A DNA stretch of 64,000 bases from Symbiodinium microadriaticum (GCA_001939145.1 LSRX01000426.1:17954-81953), one strand, 5' to 3'; shown: positions 20,304-31,334, counted from the first letter of the stretch. Notes: generated by a model not told the origin, from the sequence alone. A program made the numbers and translations.

Positions 20304-21604
20304 TTCCAAGCCCCCGGCTTGGCTCGGCTGACGCCCTCTGCCGCACTGGGCGCAGGGATGGGGGCCGAGGGATTTTTGGGGTGTGAGGTTTCTCTCGGGC
20401 CTGTACTCCTTACAGGGTTTTCACGGCACTTTCATGAGGGTTCATTTTGCTTGATACTAAGGGCCCTTTTATGAATGCATTATGTGGGGCTTGCGAGGGT
20501 TTTGGGCAGTTGTTTGGCTTTTGGCTTTAAGGGCTCGGCCTTCAAAGTCTTCCATTGGGGCTCGAAATAACTGACATTCAGGGGCTTAGGCTGCTTAGGG
20601 TTTAGGGTTTAGGGTTTAGGGGTGTGCTTGCCAACTGTTTCAACTAGATGCTTTTTTTGTTGGTTGCTATGAAGCTGTCGCTGGCTTTATTGGCGGATGG
20701 ATCTTTGCGTGGAAGCTGTAAAAAGGACTGGAACAGGAACGCGTTACAAAGGCTAGTTTTAAGCTTAGCTTGAATGTTCGTGAGTAGCTGGAAGTTGTGC
20801 TACAGGTACCCATATGTTGAGATGGCCTGATTTTCAGGGAGGGGTTTGCACAGCCCGAAACCCAACGGCCCTGGAGAAGAAGTGCCGGTTCCCGTACAGA
20901 TCCGGTAGGGCTTAGGGTTTAGGGTCCAGTTTCAATGCCTGTGGATGGCAACCTTCTGAATTCAGGCAGTTGGCAACTTGTGGGGCTTTGGCTGAAAGCC
21001 AGACTTGCTACCAGGTGATGCTAGAGGGAGCTACTGCACATCACGGCGAACAAACATGCATCACCTAAGTGTGTCTAGTGGACACGGGTTGGCTCATGCT
21101 GCATGGTGCCTACCGGCCCCGATAGTCTGAAACTCAACAACACAACTCGAGCCAGAACTGGGCCCAACAACACAAGGTGGTCCCCACCTCAAACAACAAC
21201 AAAACCCGAAAACCCGAAACACGGGCCTGAAAAGCCTGATCCTTAAAGAACTCTTTTTAGGACCCTGTGGATAGAACCCTGCAAAAAAAGGCCCTGGGAT
21301 TGAAGAAGAACTAAGACCTAAAACGAAACAACAACCATAAAGACTGACTTCAACGGTTTAGGGTATTCGGGTTCAGGGCCTGAAGTTCAGGGTTTCGGGT
21401 TTAAGACCTACATGCCAAACCCAAGACCAAAACTTAAACTCTAAAGAAACTCAGCATCAACAACAAACAAAAAACGAAAAAAAACAAAAAACACAAAAAA
21501 CAACCTGGGCCTGAAGAGCATGTTCAAGGCAACCTCCAGGCTGCTCATCAGGGCTTCAGGTTCTTTGGCCCAAGGGACCCCGGGTACTCGCCTCCTCTCT
21601 CCCT
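20304..21604. other. Unassigned DNA
   Basis: No gene is supported. There is a pure TTTAGGG run near 20597-20622 and another short one near 20908-20925. Confidence 0.5.
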
Positions 21605-21690
21605 CTTTCTCTCTCTCTCTAGCTTTGTATATATATATATACACACATAAACACATGCAAACATAAGTAGTTATATACATGTATAGATGT
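21605..21690. repeat. CT / TA microsatellite
   Basis: CTCTCTCT followed by (TA)n and ACACATAAACACATG words. Confidence 0.8.
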
Positions 21691-21869
21691 AAGTAGATGT
21701 ACGATCATACAGATAATTGGCCTTCGCCAATGCAAATAATTACAGATACCCGAACGAAGCAGAACCTGCAGTAACAGATCACAGTATGTACACAGACATG
21801 CAAACACATGCATGCCTGCCGCTGTTCTAAGGATGCTTTGGGCGTTGACGGTTTCGAGGTGTTCACCGA

Positions 21870-21963
21870 TACCCATAGGCTCCATTGTAGTTCCTTTTCG
21901 GGACTACCTGACAGAATCCTACATGGAAACCACAGAAAGGAGCAATAATGGAGCCTATAGGTA
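21870..21963 (+). mobile_element. Palindromic MITE, family 3/1 hybrid
   Basis: Starts TACCCATAGGCTCCATTGTA and ends AATGGAGCCTATAGGTA, with TA on both edges. The ends combine family 3 (CCCATAGG) and family 1 (CCATTGTAG) letters. Core ATCCTACATGGAAACCACAG. It forms the left part of the composite repeat 21923-22270. Confidence 0.8.
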
Positions 21964-22270
21964 AAGTCCAGTAGATCATGGAACCAAGGCCGGATCTCCA
22001 AACGAGGGCTCCGAGATTCCATTCCAAGGGACATGGAACCAAAACGATCAGCCGAACCATCAAGATCCCACATGAGCCCATCATGTAGGGCCCTGAATAG
22101 TTAGAATCAGGTTGGGGTATATTATACTCTAATTATAGTAAGGAACCCCCCCAAAAAATAGCTTAGGTAATCATGAGGCCCCTATAATAATCCTCTTCTT
22201 GAGCCACAGTCCCTGCTGCTAGGAATCCACCCTGAACACCTGACCCCCACAAAGCAACTCTAAGTCGAAC
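21923..22270. repeat. Composite dispersed repeat, copy 1
   Basis: From AACCACAGAAAGGAGC through a family 5 element to CAAAGCAACTCTAAGTCGAA, this roughly 350-base segment is closely similar to 32340-32732. It holds GAACCAAGGCCGGATCTCC and CGAGGGCTCCGAGATTCC, which are unique to these two loci. Confidence 0.85.
22082..22188 (+). mobile_element. Palindromic MITE, family 5, nested in composite repeat
   Basis: Left CATGTAGGGCCCTGAATAG, core GGTTGGGGTATATTATAC and ATAGTAAGGAACCCC, right GAGGCCCCTATAATA. The arms are decayed. Confidence 0.7.
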
Positions 22271-22378
22271 CCGAAACCCTAAACCATGAACCCTAAACCC
22301 TAAACCTTGAACCCTAAACCCTGAACCTTGAACCCTAAACGCCCTAAACCCTAAACCTTGAACCCTAAACCCTCAAGC
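22266..22378. repeat. Telomere-like CCCTAAA tract
   Basis: CCCTAAA alternating with CCTTGAA and CCCTGAA. Confidence 0.85.
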
Positions 22379-22454
22379 CTGACTCGTACGGCTTTTCCTT
22401 TTCTGGCTTGGGAGCTCTAGCGCTTGAACTTTCGGGACTTCCCCCCTTTCGGGC

Positions 22455-22605
22455 TCAGGGCTTAGGGGCTTATGGTTTAGGGAAAGTTGTGGGTTTAGGG
22501 TTTACGGCTTAGCCTTTAGGGACAGTTGTGGGTTTAGGGTTTAGGGGAAGTTGTGGGTTTAGGGTTTCGGGCTTAGGGGAAGTTGCGGTTTTAGGATTTA
22601 GGGTC
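22455..22605. repeat. TTTAGGG-GGGAAGTTGTG minisatellite
   Basis: Four copies of a unit of about 35 bases: GTTGTGGGTTTAGGGTTTA followed by GGGGAAGTTG or similar. Confidence 0.7.
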
Positions 22606-22717
22606 CCCTCCCCTGGGCGGAAGCAGCCCCGGCCTCGCCGTGAGCATTTGGGGCTCGGTCGAGATCGTCAAGGTGCTCCTGAAAGGGGGATCTGGGGTAG
22701 GAGCTATGCAAAAAAAC

Positions 22718-22825
22718 AATATAGAATAATATAGAAGAATATAGAATATAGAAGAGCATAGAAGAATATAGAACAAGATAAATAAGAGTATAGAAGGACA
22801 TAGAATCCAGGCTATAGAAGACTAC
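22718..22825. repeat. ATAGAA repeat
   Basis: AATATAGAAGAATATAGAA-type imperfect repeats of 8-15 bases. Confidence 0.75.
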
Positions 22826-22880
22826 AGAAGCCCGAGAAGACCAATGCTGCGAAAGTTTCTATATACTATCACTGTAACAC

Positions 22881-22981
22881 TTAGGGGCCGAGTACCTTAT
22901 CCCAAAAAAGGTTAACCTTGTGAAGTATAGTAGGTTTGTATAAGCCCCAAAAGGTTAAAGGTTACCTACTCAGCCCCTAAG
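22881..22981 (+). mobile_element. Palindromic MITE, family 4 (TTAGGGGCTGAGTA)
   Basis: TTAGGGGCCGAGTACCTTATC on the left pairs with GGTTACCTACTCAGCCCCTAA on the right. Inner AAAAGGTTAACCTT and CCAAAAGGTTAAAGG also recur. A related copy lies at 39413-39508. Confidence 0.85.
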
Positions 22982-23512
22982 CTGGAACAAGAGACGTAGA
23001 AGCCTAGTGACAGTCTTGCTTGGTTGGGTTTAGGGTTTAGGCCTTAGGGGTTTAGGGTTTAGGACGCCCACTGTTGTAAACCCCAAAGCCTGGCTCCGAA
23101 AAGCTGAGCCCAAAGCACTAGCTACGCAGTCTGTTTTTTGAGCGTGGAAGGCTTCGGGGTTCAGTGGAAGCAATCGTTTAGGGATTGGGGTTTAAGTTTT
23201 TTTTGGATTTAGAGTTGAGGATTTAGGTTTAGGCATCCGAGTTTAGGGTTTTATGTGGTAGGCATTAAAAAAAAACAGAGATTACCATGTCCTATGTCTT
23301 TGCGGAGCATCTTAAAAGCAAGCTTACAAACCATAGCACAAAATGTGAAGTGACATTATAACATATCAGGTTGTGGCAGTTCAGGGCGGTGTTGAGGGTG
23401 CAGAGTAGCACTGTAATGAGACCAGTGACTAGTACGGGTACCTGATCGTGCTCGATCCCTTTCTTCGTGCTTGACGAATGACGCATCCTGCAGACTATTC
23501 AAAAAACCAGAC
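22982..23512. other. Unassigned DNA
   Basis: No gene is supported. TTTAGGG-like words lie near 23027-23062 and 23175-23255. Confidence 0.5.
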
Positions 23513-24006
23513 CTAGCCTACAGTCTGCATTGAGAGGTGGATGTGAGGGCTGGGGATCTGGGCTGTAGATGCGTACTCCAAGGCATCTCCCAGGCCTTCG
23601 ATGATTGGCCCGGGGTCAGACAAGCCCGCCTGATATACTTGTCTTGGACCCTTCGTCGTTTCACCTCGCGGGCAGTTGGTCCTGCTCAATGATCTCGCAC
23701 GACAGCCTGAATTGCGCTGCTTAGCCGTTGGCACGTATTCGGCCAAGGTGAGCATGAAGTGCCTGTACTGGAACGGACACTGCGCAGTACGGTTTTCGGA
23801 TGCCCGGCAGCGTCCACCAGTGCCAAATTGGGCATGGCGGTGCTGTTCACCACGTTCCAAGCCGCGATGTCTGCCAGAACTGACACGGCGTCAAGCATTC
23901 CTTCCGCTCCTGCCAACAGCGGGAGTTCGGGGAGGATACCGATGTAATCTGATGAAGAATCTGCGGTCCCAGAGTCAGGCTGAGGGAGGGCCCGGAAAGT
24001 TTGTTA
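23513..24006 (-). pseudogene. Coding-like minus-strand segment in two frames
   Basis: One minus frame is open from about 24006 down to 23686 and reads naturally (SSSDYIGILPELPLLAGAEG, then DAVSVLADIAAWNVVNSTAM, then PNLALVDAAGHPKTVL). From about 23860 to 23513 a second minus frame takes over (FMLTLAEYVPTAKQ ... QVYQAGLSDPGPIIEGLGDA) and ends at a stop near 23513. The changeover lies in roughly 23760-23810. The two pieces could be one gene joined by a short intron or broken by an indel. LALVDAAG is faintly like the DTG/DSG active-site strand of retropepsins, but Asp-Ala-Ala is not the canonical triplet and no other retroelement domain was seen. The function is not recognised. Confidence 0.35.
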
Positions 24007-24044
24007 AGGTTTTTGGTTAGGTTGTATAAGGTTGATGTGCGTGT

Positions 24045-24169
24045 GCAATATACATATATACATATGCATATATATATATAACATATATATATATATATTA
24101 TGTGTATATATATATATATGTATGTATACATGTACATGTACATGCATGCATACATACATACATGCATCG
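24045..24169. repeat. TATA/TACATA microsatellite, left of gap
   Basis: (TA)n, ATATGTATA and TACATGCATGCATACATA words run directly into the assembly gap. Confidence 0.9.
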
Positions 24170-25112
24170 NNNNNNNNNNNNNNNNNNNNNNNNNNNNNNN
24201 NNNNNNNNNNNNNNNNNNNNNNNNNNNNNNNNNNNNNNNNNNNNNNNNNNNNNNNNNNNNNNNNNNNNNNNNNNNNNNNNNNNNNNNNNNNNNNNNNNNN
24301 NNNNNNNNNNNNNNNNNNNNNNNNNNNNNNNNNNNNNNNNNNNNNNNNNNNNNNNNNNNNNNNNNNNNNNNNNNNNNNNNNNNNNNNNNNNNNNNNNNNN
24401 NNNNNNNNNNNNNNNNNNNNNNNNNNNNNNNNNNNNNNNNNNNNNNNNNNNNNNNNNNNNNNNNNNNNNNNNNNNNNNNNNNNNNNNNNNNNNNNNNNNN
24501 NNNNNNNNNNNNNNNNNNNNNNNNNNNNNNNNNNNNNNNNNNNNNNNNNNNNNNNNNNNNNNNNNNNNNNNNNNNNNNNNNNNNNNNNNNNNNNNNNNNN
24601 NNNNNNNNNNNNNNNNNNNNNNNNNNNNNNNNNNNNNNNNNNNNNNNNNNNNNNNNNNNNNNNNNNNNNNNNNNNNNNNNNNNNNNNNNNNNNNNNNNNN
24701 NNNNNNNNNNNNNNNNNNNNNNNNNNNNNNNNNNNNNNNNNNNNNNNNNNNNNNNNNNNNNNNNNNNNNNNNNNNNNNNNNNNNNNNNNNNNNNNNNNNN
24801 NNNNNNNNNNNNNNNNNNNNNNNNNNNNNNNNNNNNNNNNNNNNNNNNNNNNNNNNNNNNNNNNNNNNNNNNNNNNNNNNNNNNNNNNNNNNNNNNNNNN
24901 NNNNNNNNNNNNNNNNNNNNNNNNNNNNNNNNNNNNNNNNNNNNNNNNNNNNNNNNNNNNNNNNNNNNNNNNNNNNNNNNNNNNNNNNNNNNNNNNNNNN
25001 NNNNNNNNNNNNNNNNNNNNNNNNNNNNNNNNNNNNNNNNNNNNNNNNNNNNNNNNNNNNNNNNNNNNNNNNNNNNNNNNNNNNNNNNNNNNNNNNNNNN
25101 NNNNNNNNNNNN
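24170..25112. other. Assembly gap (943 N)
   Basis: Undetermined bases. Flanks on both sides are TA-rich microsatellite, so the gap is probably an unresolved repeat. All open frames spanning it are artefacts. Confidence 0.98.
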
Positions 25113-25156
25113 TATATGTATATATGTATATATGTATATATGTATATATGTATATA
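25113..25156. repeat. TATATG microsatellite, right of gap
   Basis: Pure (TATATG)n of about seven units. Confidence 0.9.
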
Positions 25157-25772
25157 CTGAGGCCTTCACAGGAGTTCCTGCATTGTAATACAGGCACTTG
25201 TCCGTACTTGCGGCTGCAAAGATATACTAAACAAGCACATGGACTCCATGGACCCTTTGGGTTTATCTTAGCTTTTGGGTTTAGCACCTGGGTAGATGGC
25301 TCGAAACCCAACTTATATGGGGGATGGTAATTCCAACTGGAGAAACCCTACTACCTTGTGCTATGTAGGTACCCCAGATTTTGATTGAAACCCACTGCAC
25401 GGAAAGCTTCAGACACTGACCCATAGCCATGCCGGCAGGTTATGAACTGGACCCTCGGAACCTATCCTGTTTAGGGGTATGGCCTCTGTCTCGGTATATG
25501 GTGTACTCCATATTTCACGTACAAAAATGGATCGAAAGGTTTCTCAAATTAGGGTGCGGGTAAACATTCCACTTGGGACTTTCCCTAAAAGCCCCAGTCA
25601 AAAATTGGCAGTTCCTTCAGCCTGGGATGCAACAACTGATGATGCCAAACCCCTAAACCAAGGAACCTCCGACCACGACCTAGCGACACCCTGAGACGGT
25701 ACACCGCGGCGCGCGAATACCGGAAAGTTCAGCCAGGCTCGTGGTTCAGGGTTTAGGGTTACGTTTAGTCTT
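25157..25772. other. Unassigned DNA
   Basis: No gene is supported. Only short weak frames were seen. Confidence 0.5.
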
Positions 25773-25878
25773 TACCTATAGTCTCCATTGTAGTTCCTTT
25801 TTTTGGGGTTACCTTTTGGGATCCTTAATACAGAATTGGTTAAACCAAAAAAAGGAACTACAATGGAGACTATAGGTA
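25773..25878 (+). mobile_element. Palindromic MITE, family 1, best preserved
   Basis: Starts TACCTATAGTCTCCATTGTA and ends TACAATGGAGACTATAGGTA, with arms of about 30 bases without mismatch. The core has TTACCTTTTGGGATCC and TTGGTTAAACC. TA at both borders. Confidence 0.92.
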
Positions 25879-26193
25879 GGGTTCACGAGTAGCTGTAATA
25901 TGTTTGGAACTAAATATAAGAGGTATCTATGAGCCATGTTCATATACAGGAAACCCTACCCTACCTCAACTACCCTTACTGTTCAAGACCCCTGCGAAGT
26001 CCTTGATGCCGGGCAGCTTCCGAGCATCCTCTAAGTCTTCGTACATCTTGTCGCCATACCGTGTAACCCAAACATTCCTTGGAATCAGGGCTTAAAGCTT
26101 GTCCAGTATCTGTTTTCGAAACTATCTTATCTGGTTTCCTTGGCCCCAAACTGATCTGGAAGCCGGACTCATAGAGGTTTGCTGGACTGCTGC

Positions 26194-26195
<2 letters not shown>

Positions 26196-26253
<58 letters not shown>
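26196..26253. repeat. CTG trinucleotide run
   Basis: About 19 pure CTG units. The plus frame reads poly-Cys and minus frames read poly-Ser or other homopolymers. No flanking domain shows that it is coding. Confidence 0.95.
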
Positions 26254-26790
26254 GACGACCTAACACGACTACAGCAAGTGCTACTACCGCCGCAATCACC
26301 ACCTATGCCACTGTTGGGCTTAAGCCCTAAACTGAAAATCGTAAGCGTAAACCGACCGCCCGCTGCCAGGGAAGAGCACCAACGACCGGCATTAGCATGT
26401 GGTCTTGCAGGCTACTGGTATCGGAAGCAGCACACACCGGGGAGCCACAAAACAGTCAAAGAGCAAGTATTCCTTAGGATTCAACAATATAAACAAACAG
26501 GTTACAGCGTAATTTATATACTACCAAGCCAGATTCTAATTATCACTCCGCCCGAACCCTGCACCCTCGACCGTGCCGAGACTCTTGTTTGTTGCACCTT
26601 CCCTGTGCTTGGTGACGATGTCCGTCACTGTGTGGAACTGCCGCTCCTCCTCTGCCAGCTCCTGCGGGGCAACCCGCAACGAGTCAACGTGCATGGGAGC
26701 ATGCATGCATATTTCTTTTCTTATATAGTCATATGTAACATGTATGTGTATACACGCAATCAATAAATACATAAACAAGTAAATACAATT
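26254..26790. other. Unassigned DNA after CTG run
   Basis: The plus-strand open frame that includes poly-Cys continues to about 26766 without a recognisable domain. I see no reason to call it a gene. Confidence 0.4.
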
Positions 26791-26843
26791 ACATATATAT
26801 ATATATATGTATAGGTATGTATGTATGTATGTATGTATGTATG

Positions 26844-26878
<35 letters not shown>

Positions 26879-27022
26879 GGACTGAGAGAGAGAGAGAGAG
26901 AGCGAGAAAGCCATACAAACATATATGCACTGGGCATACGAAATGACGTAATGACCACATGACTTCATGTGTGAGTGAGTGAGCGAGCGAGCGAGTGAGT
27001 GAGTGTGTGAGAGAGTGAGTGG

Positions 27023-27054
<32 letters not shown>

Positions 27055-27150
27055 GAGAGAGAGTGTGTGTGTGTGTGTGTGTGCGTGTGCGTGTGTGTCT
27101 GTGTCTGTGTCTGTGTCTGTGTGTCTGTGTGTCTCTGTGTGTGTGTGTTT
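26791..27150. repeat. Compound microsatellite: TA, GTAT, GA, GAGC, GTGT, GTCT
   Basis: Consecutive blocks of (TA)n, (GTAT)n, (TA)n, (GA)n, GAGTGAGCGAGC, (GA)n, (GT)n and (GTGTCT)n. All are purine/pyrimidine-skewed or alternating. Ser/Leu-rich and Thr/His-rich frames are shadows of these blocks. Confidence 0.92.
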
Positions 27151-27444
27151 TCTTAACATACAAAAAAGTACGCAGTCTAAATATTCACGCATATGCCTGC
27201 TTACGTCGCTACTTAAATCTAGCCTACTTTTCTATTTCCATTCATGCAAACTCCACTCCCCCGATGCTACACACTTCAGCCGGAAACGTAGTAGCCAAAA
27301 CAATTCAACAAAAGATCGGTCTCCATAGGATTTAGGGTTTAGGGTCAGTCCATTGTGTAAGGTTTAGGGCCTATAGTGCTTACTACACGAGTATATAAGG
27401 TATAGGGCATTAGCAGCTTACCATCTAAAGGAGGCTTAACGGTT
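27151..27444. other. Unassigned DNA
   Basis: No gene seen. A short TTTAGGG run lies at 27329-27343. Confidence 0.5.
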
Positions 27445-27558
27445 TACCTAGACCCTTACATGTAGTACCTTTTTTGGGCTGCCTTAGTTTCTTATTATGG
27501 GATCCTAACCCTAAAATAGGCCATCCAAAAAAAGGAACTACTTTTAAGGGTCTAGGTA
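27445..27558 (+). mobile_element. Palindromic MITE, TACCTAGACCC family
   Basis: Left end TACCTAGACCCTTACATGTA, right end CTTTTAAGGGTCTAGGTA. Inner TAGTACCTTTTTTGGG pairs with CCAAAAAAAGGAACTA. TA at both ends. Subterminal TAGTTCCTTTTT-like letters are shared with families 1 and 3. Confidence 0.85.
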
Positions 27559-27656
27559 GGGTCCTAAACCCTAAACCCCTAAATCCTATAGGGTCTGGGT
27601 TTCGGGAGTCGACGGGTTCGGTTCTTCTCAGAATGGTTGCTGGTCCTGGAACCATC

Positions 27657-28310
27657 TGTGGGACTTTCCGAAAATTCGGGTACCTTGTTTTGGGGGGTCC
27701 ATATAATCAGGATCCTACTATTAAGGGTACTATATTAGGGTCCCCTATTTTCGGAAACCGCCATATGTGGGCAGTTTTCTACGTCAGGGACCCTTTTTTC
27801 GGTCCCAAAAGCGAATACGGCACTCTTATAAACAGGGCCCTGGAAGGGGGTCCATATAATCAGGATCCTACTATTAAGGGTACTATATTAGGGTCCCCTA
27901 TTTTCGGAAACCGCCATATGTGGGCAGTTTTCTACGTCAGGGACCCTTTTTTCGGTCCCAAAAGCGAATACGGCACTCTTATAAACAGGGCCCTGGAAGG
28001 GGGTCCATATAATCAGGATCCTACTATTAAGGGTACTATATTAGGGTCCCCTATTTTCGGAAACCGCCATATGTGGGCAGTTTTCTACGTCAGGGACCCT
28101 TTTTTCGGTCCCAAAAGCGAATACGGCACTCTTATAAACAGGGCCCTGGAAGGGGGTCCATATAATCAGGATCCTACTATTAAGGGTACTATATTAGGGT
28201 CCCCTATTTTCGGAAACCGCCATATGTGGGCAGTTTTCTACGTCAGGGACCCTTTTTTCGGTCCCAAAAGCGAATACGGCACTCTTATAAACAGGGCCCT
28301 GGAAGGGACC
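27657..28310. repeat. Four tandem copies of a 153-bp unit containing an inverted-repeat element
   Basis: Units start about 27698, 27851, 28004 and 28157 and are essentially identical. Each holds CATATAATCAGGATCCTACT, GGGTACTATATTAGGGTCCC and TTTTCGGAAACC, then an ~80-base spacer (CATATGTGGGCAGTTTTC ... GGGCCCTGGAAG). The sequence just upstream (GGGACTTTCCGAAAATTCGG) supplies the matching left arm, so the array seems to have grown from the right part of a palindromic element plus flanking DNA. The period is 3 x 51, so one plus-strand frame stays open through the array (a 51-residue repeat containing SPIFGNRHMWAVFYVRDPFF), giving a 281-codon frame. That openness follows from the period and is not good evidence for a gene. 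Confidence 0.9.
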
Positions 28311-28529
28311 CTAATTTGAAAAAAAACTGCCCAACAGAAACCCCAGAGTACCCAAGCCCAGAACCCTAAACCTTAAACCCCTATATAAACTAAACCCAAA
28401 ACCCTAAACCCCCTAAGCCTAAAGAGGCATCTACCAAGCCGAGAAGAGGCTCGACTCCTCCGGCGAAGGCTTCCCCGCTGCCGGCTCTTGCTTTGCATGG
28501 CCACACTCCTTAAGGCTTTAGGGCTTTAG
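28311..28529. other. Unassigned DNA
   Basis: Telomere-like words occur at about 28360-28415. No gene seen. Confidence 0.5.
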
Positions 28530-28641
28530 GCCTTCGGGGTTTAAGGGTTTAGGGTTTAAGGGTTTAGGGTTTTAGGGTTTAGGGTTTAAGGGTTTATGGG
28601 TTTAGGGTTTATGGGTTTATGGGTTTAAGGGTTTAGGGAGT
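28530..28641. repeat. Telomere-like TTTAGGG / GGGTTTAAGG tract
   Basis: TTTAGGG, TTTAAGGG and TTTATGGG units in forward orientation. Confidence 0.85.
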
Positions 28642-28834
28642 ATTGTGATTCTTCGGGTCCTACTTGCGGAAGACCGGAACTTCAATCTCACCTCGGGGTG
28701 TAAGGATTTGAAGTTCAGAGGGCTTCGAGTTTAGCGTGCGAAAATTTAGGCTGCAAGGCTCATGGGAGTTTTTGGATTCAAGGCTTCGGGTTTTGGGAAA
28801 TTGGGCCAGGGATGGGATGCTCCACTGCAGGAGA

Positions 28835-28952
28835 ACCCTAACCCTAAACCTTAAACTCTACACCCTAAACCCCAAGCCCTAAAAGCCTAAAACCCTAAAC
28901 CTTAAACCCTAGACCCTAAACCTTAAACCCCAAACCCTGAAATCCTAAACCA
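28835..28952. repeat. Telomere-like CCCTAAA tract
   Basis: CCCTAAA, CCTTAAA and CCCTAGA variants, reverse orientation. It lies 200 bases from a forward tract. Confidence 0.85.
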
Positions 28953-29035
28953 AGCTCGAACCCGGACGTAAAGTTCGGCCCGGTCCGTCAGTGCGGTCAC
29001 ACCTCCTGGAAGATGCTTCCCTAAACCCTAAACTC

Positions 29036-29184
29036 AAGAGACTAAAGGAGAGACCCTTAAATTTAAAGGGACCCTTGGAGTTATATAGGGGCTTTATGAG
29101 ACTTTATAAGGGGGTATATAATGGTTATATAAGGTACTAGGATTAGGGTCCCTTCTAGGGGTCCCTCCTATTGTCCCTTAATGA
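29036..29184. mobile_element. Imperfect palindromic segment
   Basis: AGAGACCCTTAAATTTAAAGGG and GGTCCCTTCTAGGGGTCCC flank TATATAGGGGC / TATATAATGGTTATATAAGG words that can fold back. MITE-like, with no close copy found. Confidence 0.4.
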
Positions 29185-30447
29185 ACCCTACACCCTAAAC
29201 CCCAAACCCCAAGCCCCTGAACCTTAACTTAAGGACTAGATGCTTCCACAGACCCTGCAAGGGTCAGCCTCCAGAAAGGGAAAAACACAAACAAGCCAAA
29301 CCCAGCGCCCGAACCCACTGGAACTCCCTAAACCCCTAAACTCAGGCTGCTGCATGCTTGTGATTCACCCAATGCTTGCGCTGGCATTCCCGGGTGCAGT
29401 ACCTTATGCTGCAGGTTTTAGATTTCAGGGTTTAAGTAACCCTAAACCCTAAACCCTATAAACCCTACCTTCTGCTGTCGGCAAAGGAAGCGGTTCATGA
29501 GCCGAGGGTTGGCATGAGGGGGGTTTCCAAGCCCCGAAAACACTTGATTCAAGATGTAGGGGCCTTGTAGGGCCTAAACCCTAAGCCCCAAAATCTAGCA
29601 TTGAATTCTGGGGTTTAGGGTTTAGGTTTTAGGGTTTAGGTTTTTGGGTTTCGGGTTTAGATTTAGGGTAACCTCATAAACTCCAAATAGATGCATCACG
29701 AAACGGTTCAGGGATCTAGGGTAGGACTCAGAAATCTCAAGAAGCCCTCCACCTGAAAGCCTACAGGAACCCTTACAGGAACCCCGAGGAAACGGAAACC
29801 GGCAGTTTCGGGTTTAGGGTTTTAGCTTTGGGCTTAGGGTAGATCCCTTAAATGCTATGGCGTAAGACAGCGAGAGATTGAAGGCCGGGCGTTCCGAGCT
29901 TGAGATTAAGGGTTCTGGATCAGGGCTGGTCGTGCTTGGTGCAGAGGCCTTAGTAACTAGATTGAGGTTTGGGGATTGTAGCATAAGAGTACAACAATAA
30001 CAGCAATAAGAATCCCGGAGGAATATTAGTACTATTTGTCTGGAGATTGAAATGCTTCGGACAGCTTTAAGATAAAGGGAGGTTTAAGTCAGGATCGCCA
30101 TGCTGATCTCGTCTCAGGTGTCGAAAACTTGGACGACCGGGGAACTTAATACGAAGGGCAAGGCTAGGATCCGTGCACCTGGATAGTATAGATTTTGAGG
30201 CTCGGGGGGCTGCAAAATGGTCAGACAAAGATCAAGTATGATCCAACACTACAGAGATATATAAGCCCTAAGCCCTAAGCCCTAAACCCCTAAACCGAAG
30301 GGTGGCTAGGCCTGCTTACAGCCCGGCCCGGGAGCTACCCGAACTCACCAACTGCAAGCAAAAGAAACATAGAGAGCTCCTACTCAGTCCGCACCTTACG
30401 CCTAAGCACACGAGCCAACAAATGCACCGAATGAAAGAGCAATAACG
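29185..30447. other. Unassigned DNA
   Basis: No gene is supported. Telomere-like words occur near 29183-29225, 29440-29468, 29605-29670, 29805-29835 and 30265-30300. Confidence 0.5.
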
Positions 30448-30533
30448 ACCCTAGGCTCCTTAGAAGTTCCTTTCTGGGATTACCTTATGGAATCCTAAAT
30501 AACAACCACAAAAAGGAACTACTATGGAGGGTA
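30448..30533 (+). mobile_element. Diverged palindromic MITE, family 3
   Basis: Left ACCCTAGGCTCCTTAGAAG, core GGGATTACCTTATGGAATCC and AACCACAAAAAGG, right ACTACTATGGAGGGTA. The core matches the copy at 12517. Confidence 0.7.
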
Positions 30534-30569
30534 AATTTAGGGTGTAGGGCCAGTTGCACAACAAATCGC

Positions 30570-30720
30570 AGGTTTCACGAGCATGCTGCTGATCATCGTG
30601 CCAATGAAAATCGCTCATGCTTTTAATCATAGTAGTGGTGATAATAGCCTACGAATATCTCCAGAAAAAAGCAGGAAAAGGTAATCATAGTGATGAAAAT
30701 ATTAATCATCGTCATACCGG
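30570..30720. repeat. ATCATAGTGATGATAAT-like low-complexity stretch
   Basis: Imperfect trinucleotide-type AAT/CAT/GAT words. No gene. Confidence 0.5.
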
Positions 30721-31020
30721 CACCCCGAGGGCCGAGATAGCGGTATAGTTTGTACGTCTAGGGTGTAAGAGGCTTTGCATTTTACGTTAGGGCCAGTGCG
30801 GCGGCCAATACCAAAGAACAAGGCACATGGCCCCGAGACTTTTAGCCGGTGGGGCCCCAAACGAACAAGGCACGCGTTTCGTAACCCCTATAAACTCATG
30901 TTAGACTTAACATGCAAAACACTTCTAACGAGAAACAGAGTGCATAAACAGCAGAGAAAAGATCTGGAAGATCCCACGACCCCGAACCCCTAAACCCTCC
31001 GTTGTTAAGAGAGCCATACG

Positions 31021-31190
31021 TAGGGTTAAGCAGGGTCCCCTTTTAACCCAAAGGGTCCTGGGTACTGTTATGGGGGATACTTTCCCAAATCATAATAACA
31101 ATTCCTAATTTAGAAACCCTACATTCTACTATATAGGTACTTTGGACCCTTTGGGTAAGGGGTCTCCCTCATACTACCTAGGAAACCCTT
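31021..31190. mobile_element. Element of the GGGGTCTCCCTCATACTACC family
   Basis: AGGGTTAAGCAGGGTCCCC near 31022 and GGGGTCTCCCTCATACTACC near 31159, with TTTAACCCAAAGGGTCC against GGACCCTTTGGGTAA as internal inverted repeats. It resembles 55650-55759. Confidence 0.65.
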
Positions 31191-31334
31191 CAAGATCTGA
31201 AAGAACGCTGCGCTCCTTGCGCCCACGGGGCCAAAACGCTCGGCAGCCACTGCACTGCCTGGGGTCCACGCTTCTTGGTTCTTTAGGATTTTACAAGGGC
31301 TTAGGTCCTTAGGTTTTCGGGTTATAGTGGGCGA

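Noticed and set aside
23847..25330. Several 350-440-codon open frames across the gap
   Set aside because: They consist almost entirely of undetermined bases and TA-rich microsatellite translation.
26179..26766. 195-codon poly-Cys frame
   Set aside because: Driven by the CTG run, with no recognisable domain after it.
27474..28319. 281-codon plus frame as a normal protein-coding gene
   Set aside because: It is open because the 153-bp repeat is a multiple of three, and it includes palindromic element sequence. No start context or domain was found.
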